Origin: Streptomyces malaysiense
GTDB lineage: Bacteria > Actinomycetota > Actinomycetes > Streptomycetales > Streptomycetaceae
Assembly (NCBI RefSeq): GCF_000980885.2
Contig: NZ_LBDA02000056.1
Coordinates: 1-64,000, forward strand
Reading direction: 5' to 3'
Length of the DNA stretch: 64,000 bases
Shown here: positions 25,134-34,497 of the stretch, piece by piece
Layout of the letters: each line of letters begins with the position of its first letter
Numbering within the stretch: position 1 is the first letter of the stretch
Notes under the pieces: generated by a model
Told to the model about the DNA's origin: nothing
What the model saw: the letters and a program-made list of their open reading frames with translations, nothing else
Databases searched by the model: none
Translations under genes and position numbers: made by a program

Positions 25134-26417
25134 TCAGACGTTCTGGCCGTCCCCGCCGCCGGAGGAGACCTTGATCCCCTTCAGGATCTCGTCGATGACC
25201 GACGCGTCCTGCCCGACGTCGACGCCGAAGCGCACGACCACGATCTGCCGGGCGTCGTTCGGGGAGGGGAAGGCGACCGACTCGACCAGTCCGTCGGCGC
25301 CCTTGCTGGTGACGGCCTTCCAGCGCACCAGGTAGCCCTTCTGCCCGGCCACCGTCACCGCCTCGGCGGCCAGTTGCCGGTGCGAGGTGATGCTGCCGTA
25401 GGTGCTGCCGCCGTACGACTCCTTCGCGTTCGCCGCGATGTCCGCCTTCGCGACCTGCTCCGCGGTGTCGCCGTCGGTGCCCAGCGCCACGGCGGGCGCG
25501 GTGTACGCGCCGCCCGCCGTGCAGGTCTGGGAGCTGTTGCCGGGGCACTTGTAGGAGTCGTCCGAGGTGACCTGTGCGCCGACGCTGATCGTCTGCCCGG
25601 TCCAGCCCTTCGGCACGGGCAGACTGACGCCGTCGACCGAGTCCGGGACGGTCCCGCCGCCCTTGATCTTGGGCGCGGGGGTGCGCTCCGGAGACTGGCC
25701 GCCCGAGCCGCCCGAGCCGCCCGAGCCGCCCGAGCCGCCCTGTCCGCCGGAAGCGCCGCCGGAGCCGTCGGATCCGCCGGGGCCTCCCCGGCCGCCGAAC
25801 CCGCCGCCGTTCTGCCCGCCGCTCGCGCTGTGCGGCGCCCCGGCGCGGTCGTTGCCACGGCCGCTGCCATCGGTGAGCGCGTACACACCGATCCCGATAC
25901 AGGCCAGCACCGCGACCGCCGCGGTGACCGCTATGCCGGTCCGCAGCCCGCTGTGGGAGGGCTGCGGAGGCGGCGCGGGATAGGAGGGATAGCCGGTGTA
26001 GGCCGGGTAGCCGGGCTGCCCGGGAGGGGGCTGGTGGCCGGGGTGGGCGCCGTAGCCGGGCGGCGCCTGGCCGGCCGGCGGCGGGGGAGCGGTCCTTGGC
26101 GCCGGACCGGCGTCGGGGGCTTCGGCGGCGGGCGGCACGGGGCCCGCCGCCGGGGCCGTCCGCGCCTGAGTGCCGGCCCCGGCCGCGTCGCCGGGCCCCG
26201 GTGCCTGGCCGCCGTCCGGTGCCGGGCCGGACTCAGGTGCCCGGCCGGACTCCGGCGCCTGGCCGGGCCGCGCCGCCGGGGGACCCCACGTCGCGGCCGT
26301 CCCGGCGGGGCGGATCCGGTCCGTCCAGGCCTTGCCGTCCCACCAGCGCTCGGTGGGCGGGCCGTCATGCGTCTGCCCGGGGTCGGGGTACCACCCGGGA
26401 GGAGTCACCTGCGTCAT
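25134..26417 (-). CDS. DUF2510 membrane-anchored protein with Pro/Gly-rich linkers
   Basis: 427 residues. DUF2510 (PPGWYPDPGQ, TERWWDGKAWTDRIRP) lies at residues 7-36. A long Pro/Ala/Gly low-complexity stretch follows, then one membrane helix (TGIAVTAAVAVLACIGIGVY, about 164-183) and a GGSGGSGG linker. The extracellular domain of about 170 residues includes DSVDGVSLPVPKGW and two Cys (CPGNSSQTC) likely disulfide-bonded. Topology is therefore cytoplasmic DUF2510 with an outside C-terminal domain. Function unknown; comparable Streptomyces proteins are cell-surface associated. Confidence 0.8.
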   Translation of the reverse strand: MTQVTPPGWYPDPGQTHDGPPTERWWDGKAWTDRIRPAGTAATWGPPAARPGQAPESGRAPESGPAPDGGQAPGPGDAAGAGTQARTAPAAGPVPPAAEAPDAGPAPRTAPPPPAGQAPPGYGAHPGHQPPPGQPGYPAYTGYPSYPAPPPQPSHSGLRTGIAVTAAVAVLACIGIGVYALTDGSGRGNDRAGAPHSASGGQNGGGFGGRGGPGGSDGSGGASGGQGGSGGSGGSGGSGGQSPERTPAPKIKGGGTVPDSVDGVSLPVPKGWTGQTISVGAQVTSDDSYKCPGNSSQTCTAGGAYTAPAVALGTDGDTAEQVAKADIAANAKESYGGSTYGSITSHRQLAAEAVTVAGQKGYLVRWKAVTSKGADGLVESVAFPSPNDARQIVVVRFGVDVGQDASVIDEILKGIKVSSGGGDGQNV

Positions 26418-26489
26418 GGCCCCACCGTATGAGGCATCCGTGAAAGTGCGATGAGAGGATCTGCCGCCAATCCTGCCGACCCGGACAAA

Positions 26490-27686
26490 TCACCTCCCGA
26501 ATTCTTCGGCCGGCACCGTCCGCTCCCCCTCCCCGCCCTCCACCACCAGCCGCACCGGCACGCACCTCGCGGGCGCCGGCATCCGGAACCCGTCCCGCCC
26601 CGGTGTGACCGACCCCAGCACGCTCGGCCGCCGCGCCCCCGTGCTGCGCGGATCGGTTCCCGCGAGGCCGTGCGCGGTGAGGAAGCCGAGGACGGCGAAG
26701 GCGTACGCCTCCTTGGCGGCGGCGGGCAGTCCCAGTTCGTCCGAGGAGCGCAGCGGGATCTCCCCGAGCAGTTCCCGGAGCAGGCGCACCAGCACCGGAT
26801 TGCGCACGCCCCCGCCGGACGCGATCACCTCGCTCGCGCCGACCGACCGGACCGCGTCCGCGACCGTCCGCGCGGTCAGCAGGGCGAGCGTGGCCAGCAC
26901 GTCCTCCGGCCGGCCCCCGCCGAAGGCGCCGGCGGCCCGCAGATATCCGGCGTGGAACAGTTCCTTGCCGGTGGTGCGGGGCGCGGGCATGGCGTAGTAC
27001 GGCTCACCGAGCAGCCGGTCCAGCAGCCGCGGGTCCGGTCGGCCGCGCGCGGCGAGGGCGCCGTCCGCGTCGTAGGCCAGCCGCCCGCCGCTGAACTCCC
27101 GTGCCGCCGCGTCCAGCAGCGCACAGCCCGGTCCGGTGTCGAAGGCGGTGCCGTCCGGCGCGGTCAGGTTGGCGATCCCGCCGATGTTCAGCGCCACCGG
27201 CCGGCCCGGCCGGCCGCGCAGCCACAGCAGGTCGAACAGGCTGACCAGGGGCGCGCCCTGGCCGCCCGCCGCGACGTCCCGGGCCCGGAAGTCGGCGACC
27301 ACGGGCAGCCCGGTCGCCTCCGCGATCCACGCGGGCTGCCCGAGCTGCAAGGTGCCGCGCACCCGCCCGTCCGCCACCCAGTGGTAGACCGTCTGTCCGT
27401 GCGAGGCCACCAACTCCGCTCGTCCCGCGCACAGTTCCCGGTCGGCCCGCACCGCCGCCGCGGCGAACGCCCGCCCGATCCCGGTGTCGAGGCGGCACAC
27501 CGCCTCGACACCGCACTCCGCGGGCGGCAACGCCTTCGCGAGCGCCGCGCGCAACGGCTCCTCGTAGGGCGCGCTGACCATCCCGAGCGGCCGCAGCGCC
27601 AACGTGTCCCCGTCCAGCCGCAGATCACCGGCCGCCGCGTCCACGGCGTCGTACGACGTCCCGGACATCAGTCCGATCACTCGCAC
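26490..27686 (-). CDS. anmK: Anhydro-N-acetylmuramic acid kinase
   Basis: Phosphorylates and opens 1,6-anhydro-MurNAc from peptidoglycan turnover to MurNAc-6-phosphate. 398 residues from a GTG at 27686 (GGGAGG five bases upstream). Motifs: VIGLMSGTSYDAVDAA near the N-terminus (phosphate loop), ELVASHGQTVYHW near 97, LNIGGIANLTAPDGT near 168-182, DTGPGCALLD near 186 and ASGGGVRNPVLVRLL near 287. It lies 72 bp from the DUF2510 gene on the same strand. Upstream is a decayed transporter fragment. Confidence 0.94.
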   Translation of the reverse strand: MRVIGLMSGTSYDAVDAAAGDLRLDGDTLALRPLGMVSAPYEEPLRAALAKALPPAECGVEAVCRLDTGIGRAFAAAAVRADRELCAGRAELVASHGQTVYHWVADGRVRGTLQLGQPAWIAEATGLPVVADFRARDVAAGGQGAPLVSLFDLLWLRGRPGRPVALNIGGIANLTAPDGTAFDTGPGCALLDAAAREFSGGRLAYDADGALAARGRPDPRLLDRLLGEPYYAMPAPRTTGKELFHAGYLRAAGAFGGGRPEDVLATLALLTARTVADAVRSVGASEVIASGGGVRNPVLVRLLRELLGEIPLRSSDELGLPAAAKEAYAFAVLGFLTAHGLAGTDPRSTGARRPSVLGSVTPGRDGFRMPAPARCVPVRLVVEGGEGERTVPAEEFGR

Positions 27687-27928
27687 CGCTTCCTCCCGAT
27701 CGCTCCCCGTGAGGTCTTCCCGCGCAGCCGGCTCCGCCGACGCGTCTCCCGCGGAGCCCGCTTCGGCAGGGCCGGCCCGCTCACCGCGCCCGCGCCGGCC
27801 AGGGCGAGGGCCTTCACCGAGGTCGGGGTGCCGGGATCCTGGAGCGGGGCCGAGCCCCGGCCGCGCGGTCGCCACCACCGGCACCGCGTCCGCGAGCACG
27901 ACCGGCCGCCGCCCGGCCCGTCACCCGC

Positions 27929-28036
27929 GCCGCCCACCGGGATGAAGACCCGCTCGGCGAGCACGGTGTCGGGGAAGCCGTGGACCGCGAACGCGTACCA
28001 CGTCACGAAGCTCCCGGCCGAACCCGCCGCCACGGC
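27929..28036 (-). pseudogene. Possible remnant of an MFS transporter N-terminus
   Basis: The minus strand reads AAGSAGSFVTWYAFAVHGFP then DTVLAERVFIP. This resembles the first helix and loop of MHS-type MFS permeases (GNFVEWYDFAVYGF...). After that point the frame becomes Arg/Pro-rich without hydrophobic helices, and no start with an RBS is evident. About 36 residues are recognisable, so it may be the broken end of a lost transporter gene next to anmK. The match is by eye and could be chance. Confidence 0.4.
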
Positions 28037-28270
28037 CCGCACCCCGGGGCCCCGGCCCGTGGTAAGCCCGCGCGGAACCCGCCTCGTCCCGGTCACTGCT
28101 GACGCTCCGTCCGCCGACGACATCGCTGATCGGGACGGGCCCGCGTCGCCCGGCCGCCCGAACTTTCACCCGGCTGTGCAAGAGCTGCCCCGACCGGCCT
28201 CCACATATCCCACCGGACGGCTACGCTCGGGGTCTGTACGTCATTCGGGCGACCTTGGGGAGGTAACAGG

Positions 28271-30949
28271 ATGACGGAGGGACGGCCGGCGGCGGCCGCT
28301 TCGGCTCCCCTGTGGGAGCGGGACGCGGAGATCGACACCGTCGCGCGGGCCATCGAGGAGCTGCGCGCCGACGAGTCCTCCGCGGGCGGCCTGCTGGTCT
28401 TCCGCGGCGAGGCGGGCCTCGGCAAGACCGCGCTGCTGACCGAGATCCGCCGCATGGCCGAACGCCGGGGCTGCACCGTGTGGTACGCCCGCGGCGCCGA
28501 GACCCTGAGGTCCGTTCCCTTCAACGTCGTACGGCAGCTGCTCCAGCCCGCGCTGCTGTCGCTGCTGCCCGAGGAGGCCCGCGAGTACCTCGGCGACTGG
28601 TACGACATCGCCGGTCCCGCCCTCGGCATAGCCGAACCGCAGGAGGAGAGCGCCGACCCGCAGTACGTGTGCGACGGCCTCGTCGCCGCCGTCCGCAGGC
28701 TCGCCCGCCGCGAATGGCCGCTCGTGCTGCTGATCGACGACGCGCACTGGGCCGACCAGGAGACCCTGCGCTGGCTCGCCGCCTTCGCCGAGCGCCTGCA
28801 CGACCTGTCCGTGCTGGTCGTGGTCGCCCGCAGGCCCGGCGACGTCAGCGGGGAGAGCGCCCGCCACCTCGACGCGGTCGCCGAGGCCGCGGGCCGCGCG
28901 GTCAACAACCTGCGCGAGCTCACCCCCGGCGCCGCGGCCGGACTCACCCGAGCCACCCTCGGGCGGCACGCCGACGACGCGTTCTGCCGCGAGGTCTGGG
29001 CCGTCACCGCGGGCAACCCCTACGACGCCGTCGAACTCCTCGCCAAGGTGCAGGAGAGCGAACTGTCGCCGGTGGAGGCCCGCGCCGGGGAACTGCGCGC
29101 CCTCAACCGCGCGGCCCGCGGTGGCGGACTCGTCGACCGGATCAAGGAACTCGGTTTCCAGGCGACCCAGTTCGCCTGGGCCGCCGCCGTCCTCGGTACC
29201 GGCATCACCCTGGAGTCGGTCGCCCGCCTCGCCACCATGGACGAGGACACCGCCCGGCACTGCGCAGGTCTGCTGCGCACCGCCCGCATCCTCACCACGC
29301 CCGATCCCACGGCCACCGAACACCGCGGCGGCGACCTGGAGTTCGTGCATCCGCTGATCGCATCCGCCGTCTACAACTCCATCCCGCCGGGCGTGTGCAC
29401 CGCGATGCACGGCGTGGCCGCCGAGATCGTCACCGAGCTGGGCCGGGGCGCCGCCGAAGCCGCCAGGCACCTCCTCGAAGTCCATCCGGAGGCCGACGAG
29501 AGACTGGTCGAGCAGCTGCGCGAGGCCGCCCGCGAACACCTCGCCGTCGGCGCGCCCGACGCCGCCCGGGTCTGCCTCGAACGCGCCCTGGAGGAGCCGC
29601 CCCGCCCCGACATCCACGCGCACGTCCTGTACGAACTGGGCTGCGCCACCCTGCTCACCGCGCCCGCCGTCACCATCGGTCAGCTGCGCAGCGCCCTCGG
29701 CATGCGCGGCCTCGACGGCAGCGACCGCGTCGACGCCGTGGTCCGCCTCTCCCAGGCCCTGCTCCACAACGACCAGCTGGAGGAGGCCGTCCGCACCATC
29801 GAGGCCGAGGCCGCCCGGCACGAACCGGGGCCCGTGCGGATGCGGTTGCAGGCGTTCCAGTACATGTGGGAGGGCATCCACGGCGAGGCCGCCGCCCCGG
29901 CCCGCTCGCGCAGCCTCGCGGAACTCGCCGCCACCTGCACCGGCCGCGACAACACCGAGCGCGCGCTGCTGATCCTGCGCGGCTTCGACGCCATGACGCA
30001 CGGCGAGAGCGCGGCCGAGATCGTCGAACTCTGCGACCGGGCCCTCGTCAACGGCAGGCTCGCGCCCGGCCTCGGCTGGACCGACCGGGAGTGGGGCATC
30101 GAGCTGCTGATGATGCTCGGCAGCGCCTATGTGTACACCGACCGGCTCGACCGCGCCGAGAGCCTGTTCGCGCAGGCCCTGCGCGTGTACACCGGCTCGG
30201 GCTGGCACGGCGGCCATCTCTCCCTGGCCAACGCCTACCTGGGTCTCGCCTATCGCAGGCAGGGCCGTCTGCGGGACGCCGAGACCAATCTGCGCGAGGC
30301 CCTCGTCCTGGCCGAACGGGTGGGCCGGCGCCTGCCGTTGCACTGGTCCGCCACGTGCGGGCTGGTCGACACCCTGCTCGCCCGCGGCCGCGTCCAGGAG
30401 GCCTGGTCGGTCGCCGAACAGTACGGCTTCGCCCCGCCCTACCCGTCCACCATCGTGCTGCCCGACGTCCGTTCGGTGCGCGGCCGGCTGCTGCTCGCGG
30501 TCGGCCGTGTCGAGGAGGGCGTCAACGAGCTGGAGGCCGCCGAGAAGACCGCCGTCTCCAGGGGCGGCCACAACCCGGTCCTCGCGCCCTGGTCGGTCGA
30601 CCTCGCCCGCGCCCTCGCGGTCCAGGACCCGGCCCGCAGCAAGCGGCTCGCCGCCGACGCCCGCCGGCAGGCCGAGCGCTTCGGCACGGACACCGCCATC
30701 GGCGAGGCCCTGCGCTGTGCCGCCGCGCTCGAGACCGGCAGCCGCGCACGCCAGCTCGCGGGCCGCGCCGTCACCTATCTGGAGGCATCGCCCTCCCAGT
30801 ACGAGCACGCGGCCGCCCGCATCGAGTACGGCGTCCTCGCCCGCTCCGCCGCCGAACTCGACCGGGGCCTCGCCCTGGCCCGCTCGTGCGGGGCGGACGG
30901 CCTGGTGGCACAGGCGAGGGCGGCGCTCGACGGGGGTGGGGCGCGGTAA
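28271..30949 (+). CDS. LAL-like AAA ATPase/TPR regulator lacking the C-terminal HTH
   Basis: 892 residues with RBS GGGGAGG. The N-terminal AAA domain has Walker A GEAGLGKT at 46-53 and Walker B LVLLIDDAHWAD around 155, followed by a winged-helix-like region (about 290-370). A TPR-like superhelix continues to the end (for example YVYTDRLDRAESLFAQALRV). This layout is that of LuxR-type LAL regulators, but the protein stops at LVAQARAALDGGGAR. The expected LTPAE...VAELAA-type LuxR HTH is absent. It may work as a signalling ATPase or be truncated relative to its ancestor. Confidence 0.82.
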   Translation: MTEGRPAAAASAPLWERDAEIDTVARAIEELRADESSAGGLLVFRGEAGLGKTALLTEIRRMAERRGCTVWYARGAETLRSVPFNVVRQLLQPALLSLLPEEAREYLGDWYDIAGPALGIAEPQEESADPQYVCDGLVAAVRRLARREWPLVLLIDDAHWADQETLRWLAAFAERLHDLSVLVVVARRPGDVSGESARHLDAVAEAAGRAVNNLRELTPGAAAGLTRATLGRHADDAFCREVWAVTAGNPYDAVELLAKVQESELSPVEARAGELRALNRAARGGGLVDRIKELGFQATQFAWAAAVLGTGITLESVARLATMDEDTARHCAGLLRTARILTTPDPTATEHRGGDLEFVHPLIASAVYNSIPPGVCTAMHGVAAEIVTELGRGAAEAARHLLEVHPEADERLVEQLREAAREHLAVGAPDAARVCLERALEEPPRPDIHAHVLYELGCATLLTAPAVTIGQLRSALGMRGLDGSDRVDAVVRLSQALLHNDQLEEAVRTIEAEAARHEPGPVRMRLQAFQYMWEGIHGEAAAPARSRSLAELAATCTGRDNTERALLILRGFDAMTHGESAAEIVELCDRALVNGRLAPGLGWTDREWGIELLMMLGSAYVYTDRLDRAESLFAQALRVYTGSGWHGGHLSLANAYLGLAYRRQGRLRDAETNLREALVLAERVGRRLPLHWSATCGLVDTLLARGRVQEAWSVAEQYGFAPPYPSTIVLPDVRSVRGRLLLAVGRVEEGVNELEAAEKTAVSRGGHNPVLAPWSVDLARALAVQDPARSKRLAADARRQAERFGTDTAIGEALRCAAALETGSRARQLAGRAVTYLEASPSQYEHAAARIEYGVLARSAAELDRGLALARSCGADGLVAQARAALDGGGAR

Positions 30950-30971
30950 TCCTCGGGCGCCGCGGGGCGGT

Positions 30972-31970
30972 TCAGCCCGCCCGTGCGAACACCACCCAGA
31001 CCTGACCCGCGGCGAGGGCCAGCGGCGCGCCGTCCGCCGCGGTGAACGTCGTACCGTCGTTCGCCGCCGGCCGTGACCAGGTGGCGGCGAAGGCGCGCCC
31101 GTCGCGCAGCACCTCCGCCCGCCCGGAGCCGACCGTCTCGGTGTAGGGGGTGGGGTTGCCGAGGACGTCGTGGTACCGCGAGTCGCGGATGCCGACGTAC
31201 TGGACGACGACCGTCGGCGGCGCCGGGCGGGGGCCGTCCGCGGTGACCGTGGGGGTGCCGTCCATGGCGATCAGCCAGCCGTGCCGGGCCGCGGACCAGG
31301 AGAAGGTGAACCGGGCCGCCGGATAGCGCACGGTGCGCGAGGCCACCGGGGTGCCGCCGGCGGGGGCGGGACCGTAGTGGAAGCCCGTGGTCAGCGCGCC
31401 CTCGCCCGGGGCGGAGCGCAGCAGGCGCGCCGGGCGCAGATAGAGGTTGTGCGGCGCGGCCCGCGCGCTGTCCCGGTAGTAGGCGCCGGGTGCCTCCTCG
31501 GGCGACTCGGGCCGCACCGGCGCCTGCCCGATCAGCGGCAGCAGCTTGCGCTGGACACCGGAGAAGGCCAGGTACGGCCGGTCGAACTGGCCGAGCAGTT
31601 CCAGATCGGACTCACGGGCGCTGCGCACCGGTCCGACGGCGTCCGGCAGCCGGCTCGCGTACACCGCCATCAGCCGGCTCAGACCGCCCTCGACCTGCTC
31701 CGCGTACACCACGTCGGCGGCATCGAGCCCGGTCTGCGGGCGGGCCGCCGGCACATTGTCGATCTTCACGGCGAGCGGGGAGCCGCCCGCGGCGGTGGAG
31801 GCCGGGGGCCGGGTCGGCACCGGGCCCCGGTCGTGCCGGCCGCCGTGCCCGCCGCACCCCGAGGCCAGCAAGGCGGCCAGCACGACCGCCGTCACCGCGC
31901 CTCTTCGCGCACCACGTCCCGTGCCCACTCTCGCCGTCCCGCCCGTCGTCCGTCGCTGGATCGCGCGCAC
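30972..31970 (-). CDS. DUF3048-domain lipoprotein (YerB-like)
   Basis: 332 residues from a GTG at 31970 (GGGAG upstream); a GTG at 31928 is an alternative. A signal peptide ends in the lipobox LLASGC, so the protein is probably anchored to the outer face of the membrane. DUF3048 features: LAVKIDNVPAARPQTGLDAA then DVVYAEQVEGGLSRLMAVY, VGPVRSARESDLELLGQFD, and the C-terminal TETVGSGRAEVLRDGRAFAA region. Function unknown; B. subtilis YerB is the named relative. Convergent with the LAL-like gene, 22 bp apart. Confidence 0.87.
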   Translation of the reverse strand: MRAIQRRTTGGTARVGTGRGARRGAVTAVVLAALLASGCGGHGGRHDRGPVPTRPPASTAAGGSPLAVKIDNVPAARPQTGLDAADVVYAEQVEGGLSRLMAVYASRLPDAVGPVRSARESDLELLGQFDRPYLAFSGVQRKLLPLIGQAPVRPESPEEAPGAYYRDSARAAPHNLYLRPARLLRSAPGEGALTTGFHYGPAPAGGTPVASRTVRYPAARFTFSWSAARHGWLIAMDGTPTVTADGPRPAPPTVVVQYVGIRDSRYHDVLGNPTPYTETVGSGRAEVLRDGRAFAATWSRPAANDGTTFTAADGAPLALAAGQVWVVFARAG

Positions 31971-32091
31971 GTGGCTCCCGCGCCCGCCCGCACCCACGCC
32001 GCGCCCACCAGGGGGTTCGGTGCCCGTCCGCACGGGTACCCGGCCGGCACGCGAACCGGACGCACGCGAGCGACCGAAGGAGCGCGACCTC

Positions 32092-33282
32092 ATGAAGGCA
32101 GTCACCTGGCAGGGCAGGCGGGACGTGCGGGTGGAGGACGTGCCGGACCCGAGGATCGAGGAACCCACCGACGCCGTCATCCGCATCACCTCCAGCGGGC
32201 TGTGCGGCTCGGACCTGCATCTGTACGAAGTGCTCACCCCGTTCATGACCCCGGGCGACATCCTCGGCCACGAGCCCATGGGCATCGTGGTGGAGGTCGG
32301 CTCCCAGGTGCCGGACCTGAGGCCCGGCGACCGGGTCGTGGTGCCGTTCCAGATCGCGTGCGGGCACTGCTTCATGTGCGACTCGGGGCTCACCACCCAG
32401 TGCGAGACCACCCAGGTCACCGGCGAGGGCATGGGCGCGGCCCTGTTCGGCTACACCCGTCTGTACGGCGCCGTACCGGGCGCCCAGGCCGAGTACCTGC
32501 GGGTGCCGCAGGCGCAGTTCGGCCCGATGAAGGTGCCCGAGGGCCCGCCGGACGACCGCTTCGTCTATCTCTCCGACGTGCTGCCCACCGCCTGGCAGGC
32601 CGTCGAGTACGCGGCGGTCCCGCCCGGCGGCAGCGTCGCGGTCCTCGGCCTCGGCCCGATCGGCGACATGTCCTGCCGGATCGCCGTGGCACGCGGCGCG
32701 GAACGGGTGTTCGGCGTCGACCTCGTGCCCGAGCGGCTCGCGCGGGCGAGCCGGCGGGGCGTGCGGACGTACGACCTGAGGACCTTCGACGACGAGAAGG
32801 CACTGGTCCACGCGATCCGCGACGACACCGGCGGCCGGGGCCCGGACGCGGTGATCGACGCCGTCGGCACCGAGGCCCACGGCAGCGCGGCCGCGCGGCT
32901 CGCCCAGCAGGCCACCTCCCTCATGCCGCGCAGGGTCGCGGCCCCTCTCGCGGAACGCTTCGGCGTCGACCGGCTCGGCGCCCTGTACATGGCGATCGAC
33001 CTGGTACGCCGGGGCGGCACCATCTCGCTCAGCGGCGTCTACGGAGGCATGGCCGACCCGATCCCGCTGCTCACCCTGTTCGACAAGCAGACCCAGCTCC
33101 GCATGGGGCAGGCCAACGTCCGCCGCTGGAGCGACCGGATCATGCCGTACCTCACCGACGAGGACCCGCTCGGCGTGGACGACTTCGCCACGCACCGGGT
33201 GCCGCTGGCCGAGGCGCCGCACGCCTACGAGATGTTCCAGCGCAAGGAGGACGGCGCGGTCAAGGTCCTGATGAAGCCGTAG
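32092..33282 (+). CDS. Zinc-dependent alcohol/formaldehyde dehydrogenase family
   Basis: 396 residues from ATG 32092, with RBS AAGGAG. MDR-superfamily motifs: catalytic zinc site SGLCGSDLHLYE and GHEPMGIVVEVG; structural zinc cysteines in CGHCFMCDSGLTTQCE (four Cys); NAD-binding AVLGLGPIGDMSCRIA near 182-197. The long zinc-site loop and the insertion with SLMPRRVAAPLAERFGVDRL resemble glutathione-independent formaldehyde-dehydrogenase-like enzymes. Exact substrate unknown. The stop faces the DNA ligase gene 47 bp away. Confidence 0.9.
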   Translation: MKAVTWQGRRDVRVEDVPDPRIEEPTDAVIRITSSGLCGSDLHLYEVLTPFMTPGDILGHEPMGIVVEVGSQVPDLRPGDRVVVPFQIACGHCFMCDSGLTTQCETTQVTGEGMGAALFGYTRLYGAVPGAQAEYLRVPQAQFGPMKVPEGPPDDRFVYLSDVLPTAWQAVEYAAVPPGGSVAVLGLGPIGDMSCRIAVARGAERVFGVDLVPERLARASRRGVRTYDLRTFDDEKALVHAIRDDTGGRGPDAVIDAVGTEAHGSAAARLAQQATSLMPRRVAAPLAERFGVDRLGALYMAIDLVRRGGTISLSGVYGGMADPIPLLTLFDKQTQLRMGQANVRRWSDRIMPYLTDEDPLGVDDFATHRVPLAEAPHAYEMFQRKEDGAVKVLMKP

Positions 33283-33329
33283 CGGCGGGAGCTCCCCGGC
33301 GGCAGAGTCACCGGCTCTCCCGGCCGGTC

Positions 33330-34400
33330 TCAGCGCCGCTCCCCGAGGATCTCCGCGAGGTCGTACCGCGCCGGCTCCTCCAACTGGGCGTACGTGCAGC
33401 TCCCGGGCGCCCGGTCGGGTCGCCAGCGGCGGAACCGGGCGGTGTGCCGGAAGCGCTGCCCGTTCTCCAGGTGGTCGTAGGCGACCTCGGCCACCCGCTC
33501 GGGCCGCAGCGGCACCCAGGACAGGTCCTTCCTGCCCGACCAGCGGCTCGGCGCGCCCGGCAGCCGGGCGCTCTCGTGCGCGGCCTCCTCGGACCAGGCC
33601 GCCCAGGGGTGCCCGGTGACATCGTCCATCCGCAGCGGCGCCAGCTCCTCGACCAGTTCGGCGCGCCGCCTCATGGGGAACGCGGCCGACACGCCCACGT
33701 GCTGGAGCCTGCCCCGTCCGTCGTACAGCCCCAGCAGCAGTGAGCCCACCACCGGGCCGCTCTTGTGCAGCCGGTACCCGGCCACGACGACGTCGGCCGT
33801 GCGCTCGTGCTTGATCTTGAACATGGCCCGCTCGTCCTGCCGGTAGCGCAGGTCGAGCGGTTTGGCCACGATCCCGTCGAGTCCGGCGCCCTCGAACCGG
33901 TCGAACCACAGCTCGGCCACCGCGAGATCCGTCGTCGCGGGCGCCAGATGCACCGGCGGCGTGGCGTCGGCGAGGGCCCGGTCCAGCAGCGCGCGGCGGT
34001 CGCCGAGCGGCACGTCCAGCAGGGCGTGGTCGTCCAGCGCCAGCAGATCGAAGGCGACGAAGGAGGCCGGGGTCCGCTCCGCCAGCGTCCGCACCCGGGA
34101 GGCGGCCGGATGGATCCGCTCGGTCAGGGCGTCGAAGTCCAGATGCCCGGCCCGCGCGATCACGATCTCCCCGTCGAGCACGCACCGCTCGGGCACCCGC
34201 TCCCGCAGCGCCTCGACCAGCTCTGGGAAGTACCTGGTCAGCGACTTGCCGGTACGGCTGCCCAGCTCGATCTCGGCGCCGTCGCGGAACACGATCGAAC
34301 GGAACCCGTCCCACTTCGCCTCGTAGTGCATGCCCGGCGGGATCCTCGCCACGGACTTGGCGAGCATCGGCTTCACCGGCGGCATCACGGGCAGCTCCAT
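33330..34400 (-). CDS. ligC: ATP-dependent DNA ligase, LigC/LigD-ligase type
   Basis: 356 residues. The adenylated lysine lies in motif I EAKWDGFR (K29), followed by SRTGKSLTRYFPEL (motif Ia), VLDGEIVIA (motif III) and GLDGIVAKPLDLRYR (motif IV). FKIKHERTADVVVAGY is motif V; the OB-fold domain ends AYDHLENGQRFRHTARFRRW. Such ligases seal nicks in bacterial non-homologous end joining or base-excision repair. Divergent from the primase-polymerase gene; the S. coelicolor equivalents recalled are SCO6707 and SCO6709. No Ku gene is in the window. Symbol tentative. Confidence 0.9.
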   Translation of the reverse strand: MELPVMPPVKPMLAKSVARIPPGMHYEAKWDGFRSIVFRDGAEIELGSRTGKSLTRYFPELVEALRERVPERCVLDGEIVIARAGHLDFDALTERIHPAASRVRTLAERTPASFVAFDLLALDDHALLDVPLGDRRALLDRALADATPPVHLAPATTDLAVAELWFDRFEGAGLDGIVAKPLDLRYRQDERAMFKIKHERTADVVVAGYRLHKSGPVVGSLLLGLYDGRGRLQHVGVSAAFPMRRRAELVEELAPLRMDDVTGHPWAAWSEEAAHESARLPGAPSRWSGRKDLSWVPLRPERVAEVAYDHLENGQRFRHTARFRRWRPDRAPGSCTYAQLEEPARYDLAEILGERR

Positions 34401-34428
34401 GGCTCCGATTCTGCTCGCGCCCGCGAGC

Positions 34429-34467
34429 GCGCGCCCGGTGTGCGCACCCGTGCGCGCCCGGTGTGCG
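34429..34467. repeat. 16-bp direct repeat in the ligase/polymerase divergent promoter
   Basis: GCGCGCCCGGTGTGCG occurs twice, at 34429-34444 and 34452-34467, 23 bp apart (about two helical turns). It sits centrally in the 97-bp region between two divergent DNA-repair genes, a plausible shared regulator site. Confidence 0.6.
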
Positions 34468-34497
34468 AGCCGCGCGGGGGGCGCCTACGGTGGCCGC

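Noticed and set aside
25660..25760. Short tandem repeat within the 25134-26417 gene
   Set aside because: It encodes the GGSGG-type flexible linker of the DUF2510 membrane protein and needs no separate explanation.
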